DNA of 64,000 nucleotides, from assembly GCF_036088315.1 (NCBI RefSeq), contig NZ_CP107996.1:124001-188000 (forward strand), given 5' to 3'. A program made the translations under genes and the position numbers. How positions within the stretch are numbered: the first letter of the stretch is position 1; each line of letters begins with the position of its first letter. Below are positions 1 through 6,749 of this stretch, in pieces. The notes below the pieces were generated by a model that saw only the letters and a program-made list of their open reading frames with translations, searched no databases and had not been told where the DNA came from. Source of the DNA: Streptomyces sp. NBC_00344. GTDB lineage: Bacteria; Actinomycetota; Actinomycetes; Streptomycetales; Streptomycetaceae.

Positions 1-10
1 GCGAGTGGTA

Positions 11-307
11 CTAGCGAGTGACCACGTTGAACACGGGGTAGATTCGCGGTTGTACGTCCGCGACACCGAGTTCTTGCAGCATCGGGACGATGGTCTCGCC
101 GAACTGCTGGAACGCCTCATCGGACTCCCAGACGTCCACGACGAGCCAACCATCGCCGGTGGGAGCGGCAGTGTGCGAGATAAGACCGGCCACCGGCCAG
201 TCGGCGAGGCTCTTGACCGGACCGGGCCGGCCGGCCACCTTCTCCGCGCTCTGCTCGTACTGGGCCTGAGTCATCCCCGGCATATCGAGAACCACCACGA
301 TTGCCAT
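11..307 (-). CDS. ABM-like small alpha/beta-barrel protein
   Basis: A 98-residue protein with the size and strand-helix pattern of the dimeric alpha/beta-barrel fold used by antibiotic-biosynthesis monooxygenases and related small proteins: a hydrophobic first strand (IVVVLDMPGM), a GRPGPVKSL segment, and a central strand GWLVVDVWES near residue 55. There is no signal peptide or membrane segment. The ATG at 307 is preceded by AAGGGA at good spacing. It lies downstream of the transketolase remnant and the NmrA-type gene on the same strand, but 326 bases separate it from the former, so a shared transcript is uncertain. Many proteins of this fold have no known reaction, and none is claimed here. 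Confidence 0.75.
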   Translation of the reverse strand: MAIVVVLDMPGMTQAQYEQSAEKVAGRPGPVKSLADWPVAGLISHTAAPTGDGWLVVDVWESDEAFQQFGETIVPMLQELGVADVQPRIYPVFNVVTR

Positions 308-633
308 GCTGAGTTCCCTTGCTAAGAGGTATGGAGCCGTCCACCCAGTTGACCCTCTCTACGAGCCGTCGGCGCGTTGGCCTGAGCCGGAAGGGGCACG
401 GACAGCACCTACCGGCCCTGCGGCCCGGCAGGCCCCACACTCATTCATGGTCTATCGCGAGCGACACGGATGAGTTCCGTCCGCGCCGGGTGGCGTGGAT
501 GCGGCCGTACCCCCCACGGCCACGGCTCAATACCAGTAAGCGCTCCCACGAGGCCAGGACGCGGCTCCCGGAGCCGCTGTTCAGGACGGTGGGGCACACA
601 CGGGTGTCCGGCGCGGCTCGGCAGCCGCCTCAC
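308..633. other. gap without recognised gene
   Basis: About 330 bases between the small ABM-like gene and the transketolase remnant. Open frames here have no family character or convincing ribosome binding site. I see no strong hairpin or clear promoter. Confidence 0.5.
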
Positions 634-1161
634 CTACCGGTTGAGAAAGCCGCCGATCCGCCGTCGCAGGCCTTCCGTATCCAGTCCGTGCGCAGTGACG
701 TGCTCGCGCCAGGTGCCGTAGCGGCGCAACTCCGCACGCGCCGTGCCCAGCGGGAGAATGCGGTGGGGCACGTTCTGCAGCGCTTCGTTGGCGGAAGTCA
801 CTGATGTGCCGGCCAGATATGGCTCGACCAGCACCACATGCGCCGCATCCGTGCCCGCTACTGCCGTCCGCGGTCCGGCCCCGTCGAAGGGCCGCACCGC
901 CGAGGCGTACAACACGGTCACGTCCATTCCTTTCACTGCGTCGAGCGTTGCATCGAGCAGCGGTCCCACCGCGACCACGACCCCGGAGCGGCCCTCGCGC
1001 AGCACCTTGAACCGGCCCGGGGGCACCGGGTGGGCGGTGCGGTTGGACTGTTCGCTGAGACGTACATACACCTGGTTGTCCGCGGCGGCCGCGTGCCTGA
1101 TCAGCGCTTCGGCCTCGTCGGGGTGGCCGGGCACGTGAACGCGTCTTGGCGTGCGCGCCAT
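634..1161 (-). pseudogene. transketolase C-terminal remnant
   Basis: About 175 residues that match only the end of a transketolase (subunit B type): HVPGHPDEAEALIRHAA followed by VYVRLSEQ corresponds to the end of the pyrimidine-binding domain, and GVVVAVGPLLDATLDAV to YASAVRPFD to VVLVEPYLAGT to the C-terminal domain. The thiamine-diphosphate-binding half and the catalytic glutamate region are absent, and the 100 bases upstream do not encode them. An ATG at 1161 with AAAGG upstream could still express the fragment. A normal transketolase is about 600-700 residues (or two subunits of about 300), so this is most likely a decayed gene. Confidence 0.65.
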
Positions 1162-1264
1162 GTGCGCCTTTCTGCCCGCCACCGAACGATGGCCGGACCC
1201 GGGCGCCCCGTGCAGGTCGTCGGGTGCGTCCGTAGTGGTCTCGTGGGCGTGCCGCGGTCTACCG

Positions 1265-2146
1265 TCAGCTGAACTCTGCCGCGTGGTCGATGGCCCACTT
1301 CGCGAAGGTGCCGGCGGGTCGGCCGGTGAGACGCTCAACATGATCGGTGGTGCGGTTGGAATCCGGTCGGCACACCGACGCTGCGATCAGCGCTTCCACC
1401 AGCCGCTCGGGACGACCGTCTGCGAGCATCCGTGATCGCGCGAGATCGGCGGGGAGCGCTCGGAAGCGCAGGCGGCGCCGGAGTGCGGCACCGATGAGAG
1501 CGACCTGGTCGGCGCGACTGAGCACCGCTGGTCCCGTCAACACTGATGGTTCGTCGTCCAGTTGGTCTTGGTGCGCGAGCAGTACGGCTACGGCCGCATC
1601 GGCCACATCGCGCTCGTCGACGACGGCTGTGCGCGCGACATCCGGGCCTGACACCACGTCGCCGGCCCGCAACTGTGCACTCCAGCCGCGGGCGTTGGAG
1701 GCCAATGTGTCACTGCGAAGCGTCCTGGGTCGCAGACCCGCATCATGGAGCAGGGCTTCCATGTCCGCGTGCACTTGAACGATGGGATCACTCTGGTGAG
1801 CGGCTTCGTCGTCTATGGCTGTCGACGACAGGTAGACGACGCGGGGTGCCGCTGCGGCGAGTTCCGCAACCAGGTCGTGGGCGGGGGCGGAATCCAGCAG
1901 GGGCCAGATCAGGAAGACGGCGTCGATGCCCACGAGCGCCGCGCGGACGGCACTGGGGTCGGTCAGGTCTCCGATCACCGGCTCGGCTCCGGGGCGCGGG
2001 CCGGCCTGATGGTGTAGAAGGCTACGTACGCGCGCACCCTGTGTCTGGAGGCGGTCAACGACCTCCCGGCCGAGATTGCCGGCCGCGCCGGTGACCAGAA
2101 TCGATGGACTGTGACGGGCGCCCGGGGGGCGAGTGATATCAGGCAT
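1265..2146 (-). CDS. NmrA-type NAD(P)-binding protein
   Basis: A 293-residue atypical short-chain dehydrogenase. The N-terminal dinucleotide motif VTGAAGNLGREVV (GxxGxxG) lies near residue 18, followed by the strand-turn GDLTDPSAVRAAL typical of the NmrA/YwnB group and VVYLSSTAI near residue 105. The usual YxxxK catalytic pair is not evident, as in other members that sense or reduce NAD(P) rather than act as classical SDRs. It starts at ATG 2146 with little Shine-Dalgarno sequence. It diverges from the MerR gene across a short intergenic region, an arrangement in which a MerR protein usually controls its neighbour. Its substrate is unknown. Confidence 0.85.
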   Translation of the reverse strand: MPDITRPPGARHSPSILVTGAAGNLGREVVDRLQTQGARVRSLLHHQAGPRPGAEPVIGDLTDPSAVRAALVGIDAVFLIWPLLDSAPAHDLVAELAAAAPRVVYLSSTAIDDEAAHQSDPIVQVHADMEALLHDAGLRPRTLRSDTLASNARGWSAQLRAGDVVSGPDVARTAVVDERDVADAAVAVLLAHQDQLDDEPSVLTGPAVLSRADQVALIGAALRRRLRFRALPADLARSRMLADGRPERLVEALIAASVCRPDSNRTTDHVERLTGRPAGTFAKWAIDHAAEFS

Positions 2147-2163
2147 GACCGAGACGCTAGGGG

Positions 2164-2179
2164 TTCAGGCCGACATGAA
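2164..2179. promoter_or_regulatory. candidate MerR operator
   Basis: A 16-bp imperfect dyad (TTCA, 8 bp, TGAA) in the 48-bp divergent region between the NmrA-type gene (start 2146) and the MerR gene (start 2195). MerR proteins bind such dyads within promoter spacers. This is an inference from position and symmetry. Confidence 0.4.
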
Positions 2180-2194
2180 GGCAAGGCGCGTGTG

Positions 2195-2566
2195 GTGAGG
2201 ACGATCGGAGAAGTAGCCGCAGAACTCGGAGTCGAATCCCATGTGCTTCGGCACTGGGAACAGGTGGGGGCGCTCACCGTGCGTCGCGATGGCAACGGCT
2301 ACCGCATCTACGACGACAACGCTCTGGAACAGGCACGCACCGTGCTGAGACTGCGACGTGTCGGGCTCTCGCTGCCCGAGGTGACCGCCGCCATGTCGCC
2401 GAGGAAGTCGGCGGCACAGGCAATCGTGAGGGCGAAGATCGCCGCCCTCGAAAGCGAAGTCGTCCACAGGCAGAGGGCAATTACCTTCCTGCAGCACACC
2501 CTTGACTGCCGGCATCGCTATCTCGACGAGTGTCCGGAGTGTGCGACGTTCGTCCGCGAAGCGTGA
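2195..2566 (+). CDS. MerR-family transcriptional regulator
   Basis: A 123-residue regulator with an N-terminal winged helix-turn-helix: RTIGEVAAELGVESHVLRHWE, then VGALTVRRDGNGYRIY, both hallmarks of MerR. After it comes a dimerisation helix (residues about 75-95) and a short C-terminal effector region with three cysteines (CRHRYLDECPEC), which might bind a metal or thiol ligand. I chose GTG 2195 because the conserved domain begins at the next residue and GCAAGG lies 8 bases upstream; GTG 2192 is equally possible. An in-frame ATG further upstream would add an arginine-rich tail with no family support. It probably controls the divergent NmrA-type gene. Confidence 0.85.
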   Translation: MRTIGEVAAELGVESHVLRHWEQVGALTVRRDGNGYRIYDDNALEQARTVLRLRRVGLSLPEVTAAMSPRKSAAQAIVRAKIAALESEVVHRQRAITFLQHTLDCRHRYLDECPECATFVREA

Positions 2567-2736
2567 ACCGTCATCCCGCTGGGAGGCTCGAGCGCCAGTG
2601 TCTCTTCGGTCCTCCCCCGTGGCACAGCGTCGGGGCCGGTCGCGACAGCGCGACGGCCGGAGGTGTTCCAGGCGCGAGGCCCGCCCCGTGATGAGGCGAG
2701 CCTTGCTGTCGACCCGACTAGGCAGCGGCGCACCGT

Positions 2737-2904
2737 TCAGTCGATGCCGCGCACGATGGAGGCGTCCTCGGGGTCCTCTTCGTATCCGGCCGGCCGGGCG
2801 GGAGCGCCAGGGGCTCGCGTGGTGAAAACGTTCGGCTGTTCGGTTCCGCAGAGCCGACTCACGGTTCGCTCCTCGCCTTCAGGCGATGGTTGTTGCGGCG
2901 TCAT
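2737..2904 (-). CDS. 55-residue peptide, unknown function
   Basis: A short reading frame starting at ATG 2904, directly behind a near-perfect Shine-Dalgarno (GGGGAGGA, 4 bases from the ATG). It begins about 40 bases after the stop of the SnoaL-like gene and is read the same way, so the two are probably co-transcribed. The peptide is hydrophilic, with an acidic C-terminal third (YEEDPEDASIVRGID), an Ala/Pro linker and a single cysteine at residue 19 (LCGTEQPN). It has no membrane segment or signal peptide. I do not recognise it. A small accessory protein of the polyketide cluster or a modified-peptide precursor are both possible, but no tailoring enzyme is adjacent. Confidence 0.55.
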   Translation of the reverse strand: MTPQQPSPEGEERTVSRLCGTEQPNVFTTRAPGAPARPAGYEEDPEDASIVRGID

Positions 2905-2944
2905 TCGTTCCTCCCCGATCGTCATGACGGTCCGGCGCGGGCGG

Positions 2945-3397
2945 TCACAGGTCGTCGCGGCTGACCTGGCGCCGGAGCACCTGCCAGCCGCCGTCCACCC
3001 GGATGAGAGTGTCCTCGCACAGCGTGCTGCAGTAGATGGTGGGTTTCTCCCCATGCCGGGTCTCGAGCACCATCACGTACGAGCGGGTGTCGACGCGTTC
3101 GCCGGCGCCGTCCGGCGCGTGGACGGCCGCCAGCATGGTCATGACGTGCCGGCGGACGATCCGGGCCCGGGCCTGGGCGGCAAAGGCGCGGTCGCAGTGC
3201 TCGGCGATCGCGGCCCGGCCCTTGATGGGTTCGTCGAAGGCGTTGGTGGCGAAGACCCCGTCCTGCGTGAAGGTGCCCGCCCAGGCCGGGACGTCGAGGT
3301 CGTCAGAAGACTGCATCTGCCGGGCATAGAAGTGCTGGAGGTCCTGATAGACCTCCGCGGTGACCGGGGTTGTCGCCACTGCTGCCGCCTGGACCAT
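2945..3397 (-). CDS. SnoaL-like / NTF2-fold protein
   Basis: A 150-residue protein with the cone-shaped NTF2-like fold shared by SnoaL-type polyketide cyclases, small hydroxylases and dioxygenase beta subunits. Seen are an N-terminal helix (YQDLQHFYARQMQ), a DVPAWAGTFTQDGVF segment (the usual WxxxFxxDG signature), GRAAIAEHCDRAF and terminal strands ending in WQVLRRQVSR. The ATG at 3397 is chosen because GAGGAG lies 9 bases upstream and the fold begins soon after; an upstream in-frame start at 3442 adds only a disordered stretch. It diverges from the acyl-AMP ligase gene across the mirror repeat at 3463-3542. In this cluster it could act on a polyketide intermediate, but cyclase and oxygenase roles cannot be told apart from sequence. 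Confidence 0.8.
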   Translation of the reverse strand: MVQAAAVATTPVTAEVYQDLQHFYARQMQSSDDLDVPAWAGTFTQDGVFATNAFDEPIKGRAAIAEHCDRAFAAQARARIVRRHVMTMLAAVHAPDGAGERVDTRSYVMVLETRHGEKPTIYCSTLCEDTLIRVDGGWQVLRRQVSRDDL

Positions 3398-3462
3398 AAC
3401 GGGGGTCTCCTCAAGGCTCGTTCGGGAACGGGTGGATTTCACAGGCAGGTTGGGTGTCCTGA

Positions 3463-3542
3463 CTCAAAGGCGGCTGTAGAGCGGGTCAAAGGGGGACGAT
3501 GCGCCTGGGCCCTTCTTGACCCGGTCTACAGCCGCCTTTGAG
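3463..3542. promoter_or_regulatory. mirror repeat with divergent promoter and SARP-like sites
   Basis: Two 32-base arms (3463-3494 and 3511-3542), complementary at 28 of 32 positions, flank a 16-base centre between the divergent SnoaL-like and acyl-AMP ligase genes. Read outward, each arm carries TTGACC and, 22 bp on, TTGAG. A 22-bp step (two helical turns) is one of the two spacings known for SARP direct repeats, and the core matches the repeats before the ketosynthase gene. TTGACC also resembles a -35 box. I read this as a two-faced promoter/operator for the SARP at 18955-19749. A terminator is unlikely because both neighbours start here. Confidence 0.6.
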
Positions 3543-3622
3543 CGCCGCTCACAAAGGTCGACGCTCGTGCGGCACGCCGGAGCGGGGCTGCCGTGAACAG
3601 GACTGCCGGAGATGAGGACGAG

Positions 3623-5170
3623 ATGACCAGAACCGAATCGGCTGCACTGACTGCCGAGACACCCCTGGAGGCCCCTGCGCTGCGGTGGGCCGATGGCCCT
3701 GTCGACCGGATGCTCGCCGATGCGGCGCGTGCCCATCCGGCGCGGGTGGCGATCCGCAGCGACGACACGGAGACCTCCTACGCCGAACTGGACGCCGCCG
3801 CGACGGACTGGGCCCGGACGCTGTACCGGGCGGAGGGCGGGCCGCCGGGGACGGTGGCCGTCGCCCAGGCCCTCGATCCCAGGTTTCCCGCCGTGTACTA
3901 CGGGATCCTGCGGGCGGGCGGGACGGCCGCTGTGGTCAACCCGTGGCTTCCGGCGCCTGTGCTGGCACATGTGCTGAAACTGTCGAAGGCTCGTGTGGCG
4001 ATCGTTCCGCGTGAGGTCCGGGAGCGGTTGCTGCCGCTCCTGGATACGCTGCCGGATTTGCGGCGCGTGCTCGTCCTGGGTGAGGACCTGGCGGACGGCG
4101 CCGGCGACGCGGGCCTGCGGACGGCGGCGGGGGGCGAGGAGGAACGGGCTGTGATGCTCTTCACCAGCGGCTCCACGGGTGTACCCAAGGCCGTTCAGCT
4201 GAGCCATCGCAATATCAAGGTGAACGCGGCCCAGATGGCGGCGGCACACCGTGTCAATGCCTCATCGACGGTCCTGCTGCATCTGCCGATATACCATCCG
4301 ATGCACATGAACACCGCCGTCTGCGTGGCGGCGACGCAGGTCCTGTGCACGAGTGGGCGTCCGGTCGAGGCGATCGAGCTGGCCAACCGCACCGGTGCGA
4401 CGCACTACTACACGTTCCCGGTGCGACTGCTGGAACTTGCGGCCGAACCTGCACTCTCCTCCCTGCAGTTGGACACCGTGAGGGTGATGGCGTCCGGCGG
4501 CACGGCCGTGCCGCCGCGCGTGGTGCGTGCCCTGGCGGACACCTTCGGTCTCCCGCTGCTCCAGGGATACGGGATGTGTGAGACCTCGTCGCTGGCGTCC
4601 TCCGACGATCCGGACGCGCCCCGGGAGGGGTCCGTGGGTCTGCCACTGGAGGGCAGTCGGATACGGATCGTCGATCCCGCGTCCGGGAGTGCCCTGCCGG
4701 CGTACGGCATCGGGGAGATCCGGATCCAGGGTCCGCATGTGATGCAGGGATACCACGGTCACACCGGTTCCTCGCCGGTGGACGAGAACGGCTGGCTCGC
4801 CACGGGGGACATGGGACATCTGGACGAGGACGGGTACCTTTTCCTGTTCGACCGGGTCAAGGACGCCTTCTCGTGCGGCGGCGAGCTGGTCTCGCCGACC
4901 GCCGTGGAGCGCAGGCTGGACGCTCATCCGGCGGTCGGGGACTGCGCTGTCGTCGGCGGCCCCGACCCTGTGCTCGGTATGTCCGCGGTGGCCTTCGTCG
5001 TACTGCAGGAGGGTAGTGGCGCGGGCATCGGAGCGGTCCTGGACGCGGTCAACAAGGAACTGACGAATGGTCAGCGCATCCGCCGGGTTGAAGTAGTGAC
5101 GGACATCCCGCGGCTGGCCACCGGCAAGGTGGCCCGGGACGAACTCAGGGGACGCCTTGCCGACGCCTGA
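3623..5170 (+). CDS. acyl-AMP ligase / acyl-CoA synthetase
   Basis: A 515-residue ANL-superfamily adenylating enzyme. It shows the phosphate-binding loop LFTSGSTGVPKAV (near residue 180), the A5 motif GYGMCETS, the adenosine-binding aspartate in ATGDMGHLDEDGYLF, the hinge FDRVKDAF, and the C-terminal catalytic lysine in ATGKVARDEL. It would activate a carboxylic acid with ATP and transfer it to CoA or a carrier protein. The size suits a short aryl or acyl ligase. ATG 3623 is chosen because GAGGACGAG lies just upstream; GTG 3593 is possible. The gene overlaps the next one by 14 bases. In a type II PKS locus it could supply an unusual starter or activate a released acid; its substrate is not evident. 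Confidence 0.9.
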   Translation: MTRTESAALTAETPLEAPALRWADGPVDRMLADAARAHPARVAIRSDDTETSYAELDAAATDWARTLYRAEGGPPGTVAVAQALDPRFPAVYYGILRAGGTAAVVNPWLPAPVLAHVLKLSKARVAIVPREVRERLLPLLDTLPDLRRVLVLGEDLADGAGDAGLRTAAGGEEERAVMLFTSGSTGVPKAVQLSHRNIKVNAAQMAAAHRVNASSTVLLHLPIYHPMHMNTAVCVAATQVLCTSGRPVEAIELANRTGATHYYTFPVRLLELAAEPALSSLQLDTVRVMASGGTAVPPRVVRALADTFGLPLLQGYGMCETSSLASSDDPDAPREGSVGLPLEGSRIRIVDPASGSALPAYGIGEIRIQGPHVMQGYHGHTGSSPVDENGWLATGDMGHLDEDGYLFLFDRVKDAFSCGGELVSPTAVERRLDAHPAVGDCAVVGGPDPVLGMSAVAFVVLQEGSGAGIGAVLDAVNKELTNGQRIRRVEVVTDIPRLATGKVARDELRGRLADA

Positions 5171-6047
5171 GCCGCAGGAGTGGCCGCGGCCCCTGTGGGA
5201 GATCAGTGAGGGCTGCATCAACTGCGATGTGGCGCGCCAGCTGGCGCCGGAGACGGTGATCGAGGCAGACGCCCGTTCGGTGCTGGTCCGCCAGCCGGCC
5301 GATGCGGAGGAACAGCTGGCGCTGGAGCGGGCGGCGGTCGCCTGTCCCGTGCGGGCGATCCGCCGCGGTCCAGGGCACGTCGCGGCAGCGCCCTTCCCCA
5401 TGCGTCTCGATCGTGAGGTCTATCTCTGCGGGCACAATTCCGCCCGGACCTTCGGAGCCAACGCCTACCTGGTGCGCCGCCCGGAGGGCAATCTGCTGGT
5501 GGACACGCCGCGCTGGACATCGGCGATCGCCGCCTCGTACGAGCGGCTGGGCGGCATCTCCCACATCCTGCTGACGCACCGCGACCACACCGCTCACGCC
5601 CGGCGGTTCGCGGAGCACTTCGGCGCCCGGGTGTGGATCCATGAGGGTGACGAGGACGCCGCACCCTACGCCGACATGGTGGTGCGGGGCACGGAGCCGG
5701 CCGAGGTACTGCCGGGGGTGATGCTGCGGCCCGTGCCCGGCCATACCCGGGGAAGCGTCGTGTACGTGGTGGACGAGCGGTACTGCTTCACCGGGGACAC
5801 GCTGTACTGGTCGCGGACCGCGCAGGACCTCGAGGTTTTCGAGACGGTGCTCTGGTACTCCCGCCCGGAGCTGGAGGACTCACTGCTGCGTCTGGCCGAG
5901 CAGGCACGCTTCAGCTGGGTGCTGCCCGGCCACGGCGACCGGTGTCACCGGCCGGCCGGGGAACTGCACGGGCGGCTGGTGCATCTGGTCGCGCGCATGC
6001 GGGAAAGGCCGCCGCAGCCGCTCGACATCGGTGCGGTCGAGTGGTGA
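5157..6047 (+). CDS. ferredoxin-metallo-beta-lactamase fusion
   Basis: A 296-residue protein with an N-terminal ferredoxin-like segment (residues about 15-70) fused to a metallo-beta-lactamase fold. The ferredoxin part has CINCDVARQ and ACPVRAIR: Cys20, Cys23 and Cys63 are present, but the third cysteine expected in CxxCxxC is alanine. The hydrolase part has THRDHTAH in place of the canonical HxHxDH, then PGHTRGSVVYV, TGDTLYW and LPGHGDR. The fused architecture is a recognised family whose reaction is poorly defined. The TTG start at 5157 overlaps the ligase and is preceded by AGGGGA at good spacing. Co-transcription with the ligase suggests a joint step. Incomplete cluster and zinc ligands make catalysis uncertain. 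Confidence 0.85.
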   Translation: MPTPEPQEWPRPLWEISEGCINCDVARQLAPETVIEADARSVLVRQPADAEEQLALERAAVACPVRAIRRGPGHVAAAPFPMRLDREVYLCGHNSARTFGANAYLVRRPEGNLLVDTPRWTSAIAASYERLGGISHILLTHRDHTAHARRFAEHFGARVWIHEGDEDAAPYADMVVRGTEPAEVLPGVMLRPVPGHTRGSVVYVVDERYCFTGDTLYWSRTAQDLEVFETVLWYSRPELEDSLLRLAEQARFSWVLPGHGDRCHRPAGELHGRLVHLVARMRERPPQPLDIGAVEW

Positions 6048-6068
6048 TCGGCCGGAGCCCTGCCGCGT

Positions 6069-6572
6069 TCAACCCTTGGTCCGCCACTGGGGGTTGAACC
6101 CGCGGATGACGTCGTCGAGCATCCCCTGCAGGCTCTCCAGCTCATTGCGGCCCAGGGCGGAAAGGGCTTGGCGGATGTTGTGGATCTGCAGCGGCAGCGC
6201 CTTGGCCAGAGCGGCGCTGCCGCGCGGTGTCAGTACGGCGTAGACGGCCCTCTTGTCCTCAAGAGGCGTCTGACGACTGACGAGTCCGGCGAGTTCCATA
6301 CGGTCGACGAGTTTGGTCACGCTGGCCTTGGAGACGACCAGGTCGCGGCTGAGCTGGAGCAGCCGCATGCGTGAGCCCTCGGCGCCGTTGAGCCGGGCCA
6401 GGACCTCGAACCAGGCGAGGGAGATGCCGTGTTCCTGGGTCAGGGAGCGGTCGAGGGCCTTGGAGACATGGCCGTAGGTGTGCGCCAAGGAGATCCACGC
6501 CCGGAATTCCGGGCCGTCGGTTCCGGTCGGGGCGTGGGTCTCGCCGGGGGTGACACCCGCTTCAGTTGACAT
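6069..6572 (-). CDS. MarR-family regulator
   Basis: A 167-residue winged-helix regulator. The DNA-binding core is LVVSKASVTKLVDRMELAGLVSR followed by the wing DKRAVYAVLTPRG (residues about 75-125), flanked by dimerisation helices. MarR proteins repress until an aromatic or phenolic ligand binds. The gene starts at ATG 6572 and diverges from the DHA2 exporter gene at 6750, the classic layout for a repressor of a drug-efflux pump. Palindromic candidates (6564-6579 and 6611-6620) lie at its start and in the gap. It converges with the ferredoxin/MBL gene, leaving 21 bases between stops. Confidence 0.9.
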   Translation of the reverse strand: MSTEAGVTPGETHAPTGTDGPEFRAWISLAHTYGHVSKALDRSLTQEHGISLAWFEVLARLNGAEGSRMRLLQLSRDLVVSKASVTKLVDRMELAGLVSRQTPLEDKRAVYAVLTPRGSAALAKALPLQIHNIRQALSALGRNELESLQGMLDDVIRGFNPQWRTKG

Positions 6573-6579
6573 GCTAACT
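6564..6579. promoter_or_regulatory. candidate MarR operator 1
   Basis: A 16-bp imperfect palindrome, AGTTgaCATGctAACT, covering the MarR start codon. With the TTAACT-containing sequence at 6611-6620 it gives two similar half-site sets in the MarR-MFS divergent region. Autoregulation is inferred from position. Confidence 0.45.
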
Positions 6580-6610
6580 CTGCCCTGCCTATCCTGGCGT
6601 TGCGGTTTCC

Positions 6611-6620
6611 AGGTTAACTA
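6611..6620. promoter_or_regulatory. candidate MarR operator 2
   Basis: AGGTTAACTA, centred on the palindrome GTTAAC and sharing TAACT with the site at 6564-6579. It lies in the AT-richer part of the MarR-MFS intergenic region, 130 bases before the exporter start. Confidence 0.4.
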
Positions 6621-6749
6621 TTTCACGACGAACCGCATTTGTCACGCCCGGTGCATCCCCGTTCTCGGGTGCGCAGGACCGCGAGACCGACCGGCTTCCA
6701 GGCACCTCACACCCATCCGTAGTCCATTCGAAATCCAAAGGAGTCGGAG

